Position numbers and translations under genes: made by a program
The notes under the pieces: generated by a model
Database searches by the model: none
What the model saw: only the letters and a program-made list of their open reading frames with translations
What the model was told of the DNA's origin: nothing
Part shown: piece by piece, positions 52,375 through 61,102 of the stretch
Position numbering within the stretch: the first letter of the stretch is position 1
Layout of the letters: every line of letters starts with the position of its first letter
Origin: Psychroflexus maritimus
Lineage (GTDB): Bacteria; Bacteroidota; Bacteroidia; Flavobacteriales; Flavobacteriaceae
Reading direction: 5' to 3'
NCBI RefSeq assembly: GCF_011089875.1
Contig: NZ_JAANAS010000035.1
Location: 1 to 61,857 of the forward strand
DNA length: 61,857 bases

Positions 52375-53151
52375 TTAATTCAAACTTTCACCGCCATCTA
52401 CTTTAATCACAGTTCCATTCACCCAATTGCTCTCCGGAAGGCTAAGTAAATAAACTACGTTAGCTACGTCTTGTGGTGTAGTTAACCGTTGAAAAGGATT
52501 TTTTGTTTGCACTTCTTTAATCAATTGATCAATGTTTGGAATTTGTTTCAAAGATTCTGTAAGACAAACACCAGCTTCTATGCAATTAGAGGTGATCCCA
52601 AATTGAGCAAATTCTAGAGCAACACTTCTACTTGTAGCCTCTAAAACAGCTTTAGCAGCAGATACTGCTGCATAATTGGGTAAAGGCCTAGAGCTTCCTA
52701 TACTTGTAAATGCTAGCACTTTAGCAGGCTTAGCAAATAATTTTTTAACGTGTAAAGCACTTACCCATTCGTATAAATTATATCCCATTGCCTGTAAGGT
52801 AATTTTAAAATCAGTTGAACTCAACTTATGCTTACCTTGCATTGGTTTCAAAGTTCCTTTTGAAACGCTATGCAAAAGCAGATTGATTTGACAATTTTTT
52901 TCAAGTAACTGATCTAAAAATACATCTCTTTTTTCTTCATTTAAGGCATCAAAATTGAAAGCCATTAAATCAAGTCCTTCATCATTTTTTTGCTGAATCT
53001 TTTGCTGAAATTCTTCACTAAAACTCCTTGAATCCCGGTAAATTATTATAACCGAATTACCTGATGAAGCTAATTTGCAAGCACTTGCCCATCCTAAACC
53101 TCGACTACCTCCCAATACTAAACTATAGACCGAATCTTTTTTAATTTCCAT
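52375..53151 (-). CDS. SDR oxidoreductase with FabI/FabL-like active site
   Basis: 258 residues. Rossmann fold with 'LVLGGSRGLGWASACKLA' (glycine motif 13-20), 'LLLHSVSKGTLKP' and the active-site region 'YAAVSAAKAVLEA'. Tyr and Lys are separated by six residues (Y-x6-K), as in enoyl-ACP reductases FabI and FabL, not by three as in classical SDRs. 'FGITSNCIEAGV' and 'WVNGTVIKVDGG' complete the family pattern. It may reduce an enoyl thioester or a ring precursor in the polyketide pathway. Last gene of the type III polyketide operon, 4 bp after the synthase. Confidence 0.85.
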   Translation of the reverse strand: MEIKKDSVYSLVLGGSRGLGWASACKLASSGNSVIIIYRDSRSFSEEFQQKIQQKNDEGLDLMAFNFDALNEEKRDVFLDQLLEKNCQINLLLHSVSKGTLKPMQGKHKLSSTDFKITLQAMGYNLYEWVSALHVKKLFAKPAKVLAFTSIGSSRPLPNYAAVSAAKAVLEATSRSVALEFAQFGITSNCIEAGVCLTESLKQIPNIDQLIKEVQTKNPFQRLTTPQDVANVVYLLSLPESNWVNGTVIKVDGGESLN

Positions 53152-53155
53152 GTAA

Positions 53156-54208
53156 TTACCATTTTAAAAGGAGCCGTTGCGCGGTAAAACCAGGACCAAA
53201 ACTAAGCATAAGCCCATAATCATTTACTTTAGGTTGCTTCTCCAAAACATCCTTCAACACGTACAATACAGTTGCGCTACTCATATTACCAAATTCTCGC
53301 AACACCTTTTTAGTACTGCTAATGTCTTTTCCTAAATCCTTAAATAATGTTTCTACCGTTTGAACAATTTTTTTTCCTCCTGGATGAAAAATAAGATGTT
53401 CCAAATCATCTAAAGTTAAACCAAATTTTTCTAAGAATGGATGAAGAATAGCAGGAAAATGAGCCGTAATCGTTTCAGGAACAGCTTCATCAAGTACCAT
53501 TTTAAGCCCTTGATTAGTCAAATCGAATCCCATCATATGGGTTTGGTCATAAAAATGATACATTTCACTTCCACAAATTTCTGGTCCTACAGCTTCTTCT
53601 TCAGAAGACATCAAAACACAGGCGCATCCATCGCCAAAAATAGCCGAAGAAACAATATTAGTCATTGAGGTGTCTTCCATTAAAAAAGTAGCTGTGGGAG
53701 CTTCAAAAGCAACAATTGCAGCTCTTTTACCAGGGTTAGCCTTAAGGAATTCTGAAGCATAGATCATTGCTGAAACTCCTGCCACACAACCCATTTCAGT
53801 TACTGGCAAACGCACTATTGATTGTTTTAAGCCAAATTCGTTAATTAAGAAAGCATCTAAAGAAGGAATCATTATTCCTGTGCAACTTACCGTAATTATA
53901 TAATCTAATGACGAAGCTTTCCAATTTGAACTAGCCAAAGCTTTATTCATTGCTTTAGCCGCAATTATTTTGGCTTGCTTGGTATAAATTTTATTTCGCT
54001 CTTCAAAAGAAAGCGCACTAAATACTGTTTCTGGAGGCATAATAGAATAGCGCTTATTAACTTGAGCACCTTCAAAAATCTTAACTGCCTTCCTTCGGTA
54101 ACGTTCATCTTCATTAGCTAACCAAAATTCAACTAAAGGAATAATGTCTTCCGTATTTCGGGAATAAGGAGGTTGAACTGTTTGTACATCTTGTAGTTTT
54201 ACTTTCAT
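53156..54208 (-). CDS. Type III polyketide synthase
   Basis: 350 residues. Thiolase-fold homodimeric enzyme that extends an acyl starter with malonyl-CoA and cyclises the product without an acyl carrier protein. Catalytic triad: Cys141 in 'TEMGCVAGVSAM', His275 in 'IFHPGGKKIV', Asn308 in 'FGNMSSATVLYVL'. The C-terminal 'LMLSFGPGFTAQRLLL' is the chalcone-synthase signature 'GFGPG'-type loop (here SFGPG). Bacterial relatives make alkylpyrones, alkylresorcinols or tetrahydroxynaphthalene. The start follows the methyltransferase stop with no spacer. Product unknown. Confidence 0.93.
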   Translation of the reverse strand: MKVKLQDVQTVQPPYSRNTEDIIPLVEFWLANEDERYRRKAVKIFEGAQVNKRYSIMPPETVFSALSFEERNKIYTKQAKIIAAKAMNKALASSNWKASSLDYIITVSCTGIMIPSLDAFLINEFGLKQSIVRLPVTEMGCVAGVSAMIYASEFLKANPGKRAAIVAFEAPTATFLMEDTSMTNIVSSAIFGDGCACVLMSSEEEAVGPEICGSEMYHFYDQTHMMGFDLTNQGLKMVLDEAVPETITAHFPAILHPFLEKFGLTLDDLEHLIFHPGGKKIVQTVETLFKDLGKDISSTKKVLREFGNMSSATVLYVLKDVLEKQPKVNDYGLMLSFGPGFTAQRLLLKW

Positions 54209-54925
54209 TTAATGTTGTATTATCCATTGATATCTAAAAGCCCATTTCCAACTGATTTGATGCTTATTTTGTAAATGTAGTTTTTTAGCAAAATTAGTGA
54301 AATCATGCTTTTTGAATCCTCTTAGAATAGAAACCAATCCATCCTGGTGAGCCACTTTTGATTGAATAAAAAAAAGCGCGTATAATTGAAATAACCTATA
54401 GGCTAAAACACTTCTGTGCAAATCATTGATAACAATACCAAATGTAGTGTTTGCATACAAAACACGAATGAGTTTTAAGATTTCTTTTTCCTTAAAATGA
54501 TGCATCGTTAACGAAGAAAAAACAACATCTGCATTGATGCGTTTAAAGTCTTCAGAAAAAACATCCATCACAAGGAATTTAATATTTTCATAATCAGCCG
54601 ATTGACTTTTTGCTATTTGAACAATATGTGGGTTTGCATCAACTCCAATTAATTCAACTTGGTAAGGAGACGAGCTAAAATAGGTAGCTAGTTTTCTTAA
54701 ACTTGCTCCACTTCCACAGCCAAACTCAACAATCTTAATTGGCCTTTTAACACTAATCGACTGTTGGTCAAAAATTTGCAAAATACCTTGAATAGTTACT
54801 TTATAGCCACCTAAATTATTGTTTACTCGGTCTATTGAACGTAACACTTTTTCAAGTTCTTTTCCTTGAAAATCAAATTCATCCATGAGTTCAGGAAGTT
54901 TAGACCTAAATTTTGTACTAATCAT
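54209..54925 (-). CDS. Class I SAM-dependent methyltransferase of the polyketide operon
   Basis: 238 residues. SAM-binding motif I 'VEFGCGSGASLRKLA' (66-80), motif II-type 'VELIGVDANPHIVQIA', and 'ADVVFSSLTMHHFKEKEILK'. The C-terminal third contains a hydrophobic stretch ('SVLAYRLFQLYALFFIQS') that could lie on the membrane. It probably methylates the polyketide product. Overlaps the flavoprotein gene by 4 bp (ATGA) and abuts the synthase gene, so translation is likely coupled. Confidence 0.88.
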   Translation of the reverse strand: MISTKFRSKLPELMDEFDFQGKELEKVLRSIDRVNNNLGGYKVTIQGILQIFDQQSISVKRPIKIVEFGCGSGASLRKLATYFSSSPYQVELIGVDANPHIVQIAKSQSADYENIKFLVMDVFSEDFKRINADVVFSSLTMHHFKEKEILKLIRVLYANTTFGIVINDLHRSVLAYRLFQLYALFFIQSKVAHQDGLVSILRGFKKHDFTNFAKKLHLQNKHQISWKWAFRYQWIIQH

Positions 54926-56037
54926 TGCAAAGGTTTTCCATGGGTTTGTTTAATTAATTGTTGAAAAATGAACTTATTGTTTCCTACCAATTGTAAAGCG
55001 AAGTTGGTAAGTTTTGGTTGCAATAATAGGTGCTGAAATAAATTTCCAAAAAAAAGCCTTCGCTTGAAACTTATTTTCCATTTTTTGGCAAAGTCTGAGT
55101 TCAATTTTAATCTGTTTTTGTGTCTTTGATAATCAAGAATACATTCTGAAACAATTTTTGCACTATGAATTGCCATAGCCATTCCATTTCCACAAAGTGG
55201 GTGTATCAAACCTGCGGTATCACCTATCATTAAAGCGTTTTTTTCAATGCGGGTTTTGTTTTCAAATGAAACCTGAGAAATAACTAGGCGTTTTTCAAAA
55301 CTCAATGTTGCATTTTCAAAAAAACGCTTAAGGTATTCGTTTTTGCTAAGCACATTCTTTTCTAAGTCTTCAAAGTTTTTGAATTTTTGATACTGCTGAA
55401 GACGAATTAAATAACAACAATTGATGTGGTTTGTTTCTACTTTTGAAAGGCCACAATATCCGCCCTCAAAGTTGTGTAATTCAACTAAATTATCTGGAAA
55501 TTCAGCTAATTGATAATGAGCTTTTACGCCCATCCAGGGTGTTTTATTTTTAAAAAAAGAACGTTGTAGCTGTCCATCTAAAACTGATCTTTTTCCATAA
55601 GCACAGACAAGAAGTTTAGAAAAAAACTTGGTGTTCTTGGTGGTAACTTCAAACTGCGAATCAATAAACGAATAGTCCATGACTTGATCAAAAACAAATT
55701 CTACGCCTAAGTTCTTAGCGTAGGTATAGAGCAGCCCATCAAAACCATATCTTGAAACACCAAACCCTCCTAGAGGCAATTTGCTTTTAATAGGTTTGCC
55801 AGTTAATGCTGTAAGTTGAAAGAAAGAAATTTCCTTATAGTCTAAATGATGTAAAGGAACACCAAGTGAGACTAAGTAAGACTTTATTTCGTTTGAAACA
55901 TATTCGCCACAAACACGGTGAAATGGGTAAGCTTTTTTTTCAATTAAAGTTACCTTCACTCCTTCGTTCTGAAGATGAATAGCAGTAACTAAACCAGCTA
56001 GTCCTCCTCCTATAACAATAATTTCGCGATTAACCAT
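54922..56037 (-). CDS. FAD-dependent oxidoreductase (geranylgeranyl-reductase/hydroxylase-like)
   Basis: 371 residues. N-terminal dinucleotide fold 'EIIVIGGGLAGLVTAIHL' (5-22), substrate-side 'HRVCGEYVSNEIKSYL', and the second FAD motif 'MIGDTAGLIHPLCGNGMAMA' (270-289). It fits the PHBH-like flavoproteins that include aromatic hydroxylases and geranylgeranyl reductases. In the Streptomyces srs operon a flavoprotein hydroxylates alkylresorcinol made by a type III synthase, so hydroxylation or quinone formation is plausible here. First gene of the operon; a CATATTTG element (56042-56049, one mismatch to TAnnTTTG) ends 4 nt before its ATG. Confidence 0.87.
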   Translation of the reverse strand: MVNREIIVIGGGLAGLVTAIHLQNEGVKVTLIEKKAYPFHRVCGEYVSNEIKSYLVSLGVPLHHLDYKEISFFQLTALTGKPIKSKLPLGGFGVSRYGFDGLLYTYAKNLGVEFVFDQVMDYSFIDSQFEVTTKNTKFFSKLLVCAYGKRSVLDGQLQRSFFKNKTPWMGVKAHYQLAEFPDNLVELHNFEGGYCGLSKVETNHINCCYLIRLQQYQKFKNFEDLEKNVLSKNEYLKRFFENATLSFEKRLVISQVSFENKTRIEKNALMIGDTAGLIHPLCGNGMAMAIHSAKIVSECILDYQRHKNRLKLNSDFAKKWKISFKRRLFFGNLFQHLLLQPKLTNFALQLVGNNKFIFQQLIKQTHGKPLQ

Positions 56038-56132
56038 TTGTCAAATATGAATGATTAATTTACAAAAATTTAAAAAATGGCCAGACTTTAACGAAAAGCT
56101 ATCAATTGATAAAATAAAAAAGGTTGACTTGA

Positions 56133-56438
56133 TTATGATTGAAACATCTGATAAAAAAATAATTGAAGCTGTTCTTCGTAAATACGCACCAAAATAAACA
56201 CAAGTAGAGCAAAAATAACAAAGCTAATATGTGTTTTTTGTGTTCGGATTAAATTTATTCCTATTGCACCTAAAATAAGTGAGGGAAGACAAATCAAAAG
56301 ATTAGGAATAAGCCATAAATCCTTACCAACGATAGCAAAGAATTTCATGAAAATAAAAATCGCAGAAAAGATAACTACAATTTTAGTTCCCGTAATGGCA
56401 TATTTTTGTGATAAGATGGGTGGTTTTTTATCTTCCAT
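56133..56438 (-). CDS. Small membrane protein, unknown function
   Basis: 101 residues with three hydrophobic segments (~20-38, ~42-62 and ~70-88) and charged ends. No motif recognised. It lies 16 bp after ftsY, so it is likely co-transcribed with it, and 95 bp before the polyketide operon. Confidence 0.65.
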   Translation of the reverse strand: MEDKKPPILSQKYAITGTKIVVIFSAIFIFMKFFAIVGKDLWLIPNLLICLPSLILGAIGINLIRTQKTHISFVIFALLVFILVRIYEEQLQLFFYQMFQS

Positions 56439-56454
56439 GCAACAAAGTAAACAA

Positions 56455-57411
56455 CTATTGTTTGAAAAAAGAATCTACAAACTCAATTTTGTCAAAGGTT
56501 TGTAAATCGTCTATTGCTTCGCCAACACCTATATATCTTACAGGGATTTGAAATTGGTCACTAATTCCAATAACTACTCCTCCTTTTGCTGTTCCATCTA
56601 ATTTAGTAACGGCTAGGGATGTTACTTCTGTAGCAGCAGTAAACTGTTTGGCTTGTTCAAAAGCGTTTTGTCCTGTAGAACCATCTAAAACAAGCATCAC
56701 ATCATGAGGTGCATTAGGAATAACTTTTTGCATAACTCGCTTAATCTTAGTTAATTCATTCATCAAATTAACTTTGTTGTGTAGCCTTCCGGCAGTATCA
56801 ATTAAAACTACATCGGCATCTTGTTTAACAGCACTTTGAACAGTATCAAAAGCAACAGAAGCAGGATCGCTTCCCATTTGCTGTTTCACAATGGGCACAT
56901 CTACACGTTCAGCCCAAATTTGAAGTTGGTCAATAGCGGCAGCCCTAAATGTATCAGCTGCTCCTAAAACAACTTTTTTTCCATCCTTTTTAAATTGTGC
57001 AGCTAGCTTACCTATAGTAGTGGTCTTACCTACTCCATTAACACCAACAACTATAATAACAAAAGGAGTTTTAACTTCGTTGCTTGGTTGAACTACTTGA
57101 TTTTCTTTTTCAGAAGCTTTTAATAAACCGGCAATTTCTTCTCTTAAAATAACATTAAGTTCGTCTGCTCCTAAATATTTATCTCGAGCAACACGCGCTT
57201 CTATACGATTGATTATTTTGATCGTAGTATCAACACCAACATCACTCGAAATTAAAACTTCTTCCAAGTCATCAAGTACTTCGTCATCTACGCTTGATTT
57301 ACCAGCTACAGCCTTACCTAATTTATCAAAAAAAGAGGATTTGGTTTTTTCCAAACCATCATCTAATTTTTGTTTTTCCTTTTTTGAAAATATTTTTTTA
57401 AACAAGCCCAT
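56455..57411 (-). CDS. ftsY: Signal recognition particle receptor FtsY
   Basis: 318 residues. FtsY is the SRP receptor GTPase that brings ribosomes with nascent membrane proteins to the Sec translocon. A short Lys/Glu N-terminus (no long acidic A domain) precedes the N domain (~30-110) and G domain: 'VVGVNGVGKTTTIGKLAAQF', 'DTFRAAAIDQLQIW', 'DVVLIDTAGRLHNKVNLMNE', 'TKLDGTAKGGVVIGI' and 'YIGVGEAIDDLQTF'. Conserved position after rpmB-rpmG-DUF4295. Confidence 0.97.
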   Translation of the reverse strand: MGLFKKIFSKKEKQKLDDGLEKTKSSFFDKLGKAVAGKSSVDDEVLDDLEEVLISSDVGVDTTIKIINRIEARVARDKYLGADELNVILREEIAGLLKASEKENQVVQPSNEVKTPFVIIVVGVNGVGKTTTIGKLAAQFKKDGKKVVLGAADTFRAAAIDQLQIWAERVDVPIVKQQMGSDPASVAFDTVQSAVKQDADVVLIDTAGRLHNKVNLMNELTKIKRVMQKVIPNAPHDVMLVLDGSTGQNAFEQAKQFTAATEVTSLAVTKLDGTAKGGVVIGISDQFQIPVRYIGVGEAIDDLQTFDKIEFVDSFFKQ

Positions 57412-57542
57412 ACTAAAAGGTATTTATACGTTTAGAAATAACTAGATACTTAAATTCTTAAAAATCAAGTATTGAAATTGGTTGCAAATTTATTAAATAA
57501 ATTGAATTATATAAGATTAAGTTATTGATTTCAAACAAAAAA

Positions 57543-57568
57543 AAGTCGTTGCATATCTACAACGACTT
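57543..57568 (-). terminator. Terminator of rpmB-rpmG-DUF4295
   Basis: Stem aagtcgttg / caacgactt (57543-57551 with 57560-57568), followed on the minus strand by a run of eight T. It separates the ribosomal gene cluster from ftsY. Confidence 0.8.
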
Positions 57569-57591
57569 GAATCTCTTTAAAAATATATAAT

Positions 57592-57741
57592 CTACTTTTT
57601 CAAAAAGTCATTAACATCTTCCGGAGCCATGATACGCTCTACAAAAGTATAAGCACCAGTCTTTGGTGACTTTACCATTTTGATAGCTTTAGTTAGCCTC
57701 TTGCTTCCTGTCTGTAAACTTGCTACTGATTTCTTTGCCAT
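57592..57741 (-). CDS. DUF4295 family small basic protein
   Basis: 49 residues, starting 'MAKKSVASLQTGSKRLTKAI' and ending 'DVNDFLKK'. Basic N-terminal half, acidic C-terminal helix. DUF4295 is a Bacteroidota-specific family encoded next to rpmG and ftsY, presumably ribosome-associated, with unknown function. Six bases after rpmG. Confidence 0.9.
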   Translation of the reverse strand: MAKKSVASLQTGSKRLTKAIKMVKSPKTGAYTFVERIMAPEDVNDFLKK

Positions 57742-57747
57742 AACTTA

Positions 57748-57930
57748 TTATTTTATCTCTTTGTGAACCGTCATTTTTTTAAGAATAGGGTTGAATTTCT
57801 TCAACTCAATACGGTCGGGTGTATTTCTTTTATTTTTTGTTGTAATATATCTTGATGTTCCAGGTTGACCAGAAGTCTTATGCTCTGTACATTCTAAAAT
57901 TACCTGAACTCTATTTCCTTTCTTTGCCAT
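57748..57930 (-). CDS. rpmG: 50S ribosomal protein L33
   Basis: 60 residues. '[20 protein letters not shown]' and '[20 protein letters not shown]' are L33. Only one Cys (Cys14) remains, so it is the Cys-minus form without a zinc ribbon. Lies between rpmB (22 bp) and the DUF4295 gene. Confidence 0.96.
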   Translation of the reverse strand: MAKKGNRVQVILECTEHKTSGQPGTSRYITTKNKRNTPDRIELKKFNPILKKMTVHKEIK

Positions 57931-57952
57931 AACTTATTATTTCTACGGTTAA

Positions 57953-58192
57953 TTATTTCTTCAAGAATCCTTTCGCTCTAGCTTCTTTAAGAACGGCTGA
58001 AATGCCTTTCCTATTAATGTTTTTCAAGGCAGAAGTAGATACCTTTAAAGTAATCCATTTATCTTCTTCAGGAATGTAAAAACGTTTTTTAACTAAATTT
58101 ACATTGAATTTCCTTCTTGTTCTATTTAATGCGTGAGAAACGTTGTTTCCAGACATTGCTCTTTTACCAGTAAGTTCACAAACTTTAGACAT
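57953..58192 (-). CDS. rpmB: 50S ribosomal protein L28
   Basis: 79 residues. 'MSKVCELTGKRAMSGNNVSH' and 'NRTRRKFNVNLVKKRFYIPE' are L28. First gene of the rpmB-rpmG-DUF4295 cluster. Cys5 is the only cysteine, so no zinc site. Confidence 0.96.
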   Translation of the reverse strand: MSKVCELTGKRAMSGNNVSHALNRTRRKFNVNLVKKRFYIPEEDKWITLKVSTSALKNINRKGISAVLKEARAKGFLKK

Positions 58193-58297
58193 CTTATATA
58201 CTTTTATGTTTTTAAAACAGGTTGCAAATTAACTACATTTTACCTAAATAGCCAAAGAAAAAAGGAATTATTTTAAACAAAGTTTGTATTTAATTTT

Positions 58298-59551
58298 TTA
58301 CTGTTTTTTTTGAATAATCCAGTCATAGATTAATTCAAGTGACTTATTTACAGCTTTATAGGTGACGCGCTCTCGTTGATTACCAAAACTGTATTTCTGT
58401 ACATTTACACCCTGCTTATCGGCTAGAGCAATATAGACTGTTCCAATTTCAGCCTTACTATCCCCTTTTGTTGGCCCAGCGTTTCCAGTGGTTGCAATAG
58501 CCAAATCAGAATGGAACATGGCTAGGGATTTTTTTGCCATTTCAACAGTTATTTCTGCACTTACTACAGAATGTTTGTCAATAACTTCAGAAGCTATCCC
58601 TAAGGCATCTGCTTTTGCTGATGTAGCATAACTAATAAGACCTCCTTTTAAAAAAGCAGAAGCCCCAGGGATATCAGAAAGCTTAGAGGCTATTTTACCA
58701 CCCGTACAGCTTTCTGCAGTACTTATACTTAATTGCTTTTGAGTGAGCAACTGAGCAATATTTTCTTCAAGACTTAGCTCATCTTCAAAACCTTTAATGA
58801 TATGACCAATGTACTGGTGAAGCTTATCTATTTGTTGATTGAGCTCTTCATACAATTGGTCTTCATGGTTACCTCTAGTAGATAAACGCAACCTTACTCG
58901 CCCAAAATTTGGCAAATAGGCCAGCTTGATATGCTTGGGTAGAGCCTCTTCCCAATCTTCAATTAAATCGGCTATAGCACTTTCGCCTAATCCATAAGTA
59001 ACAACCGTTTTATGTATTATATAAGGAGTTTGAAAACGCTGTTTTAACCGAGGAATTACCTCGTCACGCATTAAAGATTTCATTTCATAAGGCACCCCAG
59101 GTAATGATATATAAACCACTTGATTTTTCTCTATCCACATTCCAGGTGCAGTGCCATAACGATTAAATAATGCTGTAGATTTTGAAGGTAGATAGGCTTG
59201 TGTTTTATTAGCTGGTAAGATAGGCGTACTTACATATTTCGTGAAAATATCTTCAATGTGTTCTAGTACTTGTTTGTTTAATATAAGCTCGTCCTTAAAA
59301 TAAGTACATAGGGTTTTCTTAGTCAAATCGTCTTTTGTTGGACCTAAACCTCCGGTTGTTATAATTAAATCTACTCGTTTTGAGGCGTCTTTAAGGGTAT
59401 TGATTATTTGCTCCTCTTCATCCTGAACTGAAGTTATTTGATAAACCTCTATACCTATTTTATTAAGCTGTTTGCCTAGAAAAGCAGAATTTGAATCAAC
59501 AATTTGACCAATTAAAATCTCATCCCCTATGGTAATAATTTCTGCTTTCAT
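58298..59551 (-). CDS. CinA family protein (MoCF-like plus NMN deamidase domain)
   Basis: 417 residues. The N-terminal molybdopterin-binding-like domain (~1-170) has 'EIITIGDEILIGQIVDSNSA' and 'DLIITTGGLGPTKDDLTKKT', the ADP-ribose pyrophosphatase part in CinA. The C-terminal domain (~255-415) has 'SISTAESCTGGKIASKLSDI' and 'ATTGNAGPTKGD', the nicotinamide-mononucleotide deamidase signature with catalytic Ser. It recycles NAD breakdown products and is often annotated competence/damage-inducible. Overlaps the FAH-family gene by one base (TAATG). Confidence 0.93.
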   Translation of the reverse strand: MKAEIITIGDEILIGQIVDSNSAFLGKQLNKIGIEVYQITSVQDEEEQIINTLKDASKRVDLIITTGGLGPTKDDLTKKTLCTYFKDELILNKQVLEHIEDIFTKYVSTPILPANKTQAYLPSKSTALFNRYGTAPGMWIEKNQVVYISLPGVPYEMKSLMRDEVIPRLKQRFQTPYIIHKTVVTYGLGESAIADLIEDWEEALPKHIKLAYLPNFGRVRLRLSTRGNHEDQLYEELNQQIDKLHQYIGHIIKGFEDELSLEENIAQLLTQKQLSISTAESCTGGKIASKLSDIPGASAFLKGGLISYATSAKADALGIASEVIDKHSVVSAEITVEMAKKSLAMFHSDLAIATTGNAGPTKGDSKAEIGTVYIALADKQGVNVQKYSFGNQRERVTYKAVNKSLELIYDWIIQKKQ

Positions 59552-60162
59552 TATTTGATATTTAGTTGAAGTATAGCCTTATTCTCTATAAATCCCTTAA
59601 GTTGATCACCCTCCGTTACTTGTCCAACACCTGCTGGTGTCCCTGTGAAAATTAAATCTCCTATTTTTAAAGTAAAGTATTGAGAAACATAGGCAATTAA
59701 CTCATCGATTTTCCAAAGCATCATTTGGGTATTTCCTTTTTGAACTAACTGCTCATTTTTATAAAGATGAAAATTGAGTTGATTTATATCAATTTTATTC
59801 TTATTAATCCATTCCTTTCCTAAAACAGCCGAACCATCAAATGCTTTTGCTTTCTCCCAAGGCAACCCTTTACTCTTTAACTCGTGTTGAAGATCTCGCG
59901 CTGTCATATCTAGTCCTAAACCAATTTCATCATAATACTTATGAGCATGTTTTTGATGAATAAACTTACCCAATCGATTAATTTTAACTACAACTTCAAG
60001 CTCAAAATGAACATTATTGGAAAAAGGGGGAATAAAGAAAACCTGATTTTTTGGTAATAAAGCTGAATCAGGTTTCAAAAAAATAACTGGTGAACTAGGT
60101 TTTTCATTTTCAAGTTCATTAATGTGATCAGTATAATTTCTACCAATACAAATTATTTTCAT
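59551..60162 (-). CDS. Fumarylacetoacetate hydrolase family protein
   Basis: 203 residues. The FAH fold catalytic part only: 'IICIGRNYTDHINELEN', metal-binding region 'FELEVVVKINRLGKFI' (Glu-x-Glu) and 'GLGLDMTARDLQHELKSKG' (Asp), 'WEKAKAFDGSAVLG' and 'GDLIFTGTPAGVGQV'. Members act as oxaloacetate decarboxylase, acylpyruvase or hydratases; the short form here is most like acylpyruvate hydrolases. Operon with cinA downstream and the exonuclease gene 12 bp upstream. Confidence 0.92.
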   Translation of the reverse strand: MKIICIGRNYTDHINELENEKPSSPVIFLKPDSALLPKNQVFFIPPFSNNVHFELEVVVKINRLGKFIHQKHAHKYYDEIGLGLDMTARDLQHELKSKGLPWEKAKAFDGSAVLGKEWINKNKIDINQLNFHLYKNEQLVQKGNTQMMLWKIDELIAYVSQYFTLKIGDLIFTGTPAGVGQVTEGDQLKGFIENKAILQLNIK

Positions 60163-60174
60163 AAAAAACTATTT

Positions 60175-60945
60175 TTATTTAGTAGCTAACTTTTTTAGCT
60201 GAATACCAGTAATAACTTTTTTAGTATATAATGGAAAATCTGCATTTTGTAGCCAAGAGAAATAACCTGGCTCGGCTTCAAGCACTTTGGCAACTTTTTT
60301 GCCTTTGTGTTTTCCAAAAGAAAAGATTTCATCACCTTCGTCGTCATACCTAATAAATCCAGCAAAATCGGCGAAATGTGAAAACTTACTAAAATCGGCA
60401 AGCCATTTAATTGTAGGTTCTAAATCTTTATAACGCTCTAATTGTCCTTCTAAAACTTCGTAGGTAGCTAGTGTATCTGCTTCAGCGCTATGTGCATCTA
60501 TCAAGTCTTTATTACAATAAAATTTATAGGCTGCTTCTAAAGTTCTCTTTTCCTTTTTATGAAAAATTGTTTGAACATCAACGGCCAGCACGTTAGAAAA
60601 ATCAAAATCCTGATCTGCACGCAATAATTCTTCCGCTAACAATGGAATATCAAAACGATTACTATTATAGCCAGCCAAATCTGCACCTTTAAGAATACTT
60701 AAAATTTTACTAGAAAGAGCTTTGAAGTTAGGCTCATCTTTCACATCTTCATCGTAAATTCCATGAATTTTTGAAGTGACTGCAGGGATTGGAATTTCTG
60801 GATTAATCTTATAGGTAAAACTCTCTTTATTACCATTAGGAAAAACTTTAAGAATAGAAATCTCAACAATTCTATCTTTCGCGACATTAGTACCTGTAGC
60901 TTCAAGGTCAAAAAAACAAATTGGTTTGTTTAATGATAAATTCAT
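60175..60945 (-). CDS. 3'-5' exonuclease (DnaQ-like, DEDDh)
   Basis: 256 residues from ATG 60945; an in-frame TTG at 60963 overlaps the promoter and is rejected. Exonuclease motifs: 'CFFDLEATGTNVAKDRIVEI' (Exo I, Asp/Glu), 'AGYNSNRFDIPLLAEELL' (Exo II, Asp), 'DAHSAEADTLATYEVLEG' (Exo III, His...Asp). The C-terminal 'FSFGKHKGKKVAKVL' is the FGKHKG motif of the DUF3820-type tail. It is a proofreading/repair-type nuclease separate from the polymerase. First gene of the exonuclease-FAH-cinA operon. Confidence 0.92.
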   Translation of the reverse strand: MNLSLNKPICFFDLEATGTNVAKDRIVEISILKVFPNGNKESFTYKINPEIPIPAVTSKIHGIYDEDVKDEPNFKALSSKILSILKGADLAGYNSNRFDIPLLAEELLRADQDFDFSNVLAVDVQTIFHKKEKRTLEAAYKFYCNKDLIDAHSAEADTLATYEVLEGQLERYKDLEPTIKWLADFSKFSHFADFAGFIRYDDEGDEIFSFGKHKGKKVAKVLEAEPGYFSWLQNADFPLYTKKVITGIQLKKLATK

Positions 60946-60960
60946 GACTAAATTTTCCAA

Positions 60961-60968
60961 CAAAAATA
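60961..60968 (-). promoter_or_regulatory. Promoter -7 element of the exonuclease operon
   Basis: TATTTTTG on the minus strand, a perfect TAnnTTTG match, 15 bp before the ATG at 60945. It overlaps the alternative TTG start at 60963. Confidence 0.55.
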
Positions 60969-61102
60969 GGCAAATTAAAAAAGAAACGTTGAAATTAAAG
61001 TATTAAATTAGTGAACAGAAATTAAAAATAAAATCTTTAACTAGACCAATTAAAAAAGAATTTATTATATTGTGATTCATTAAAACTAAGGCTAATAATA
61101 AG

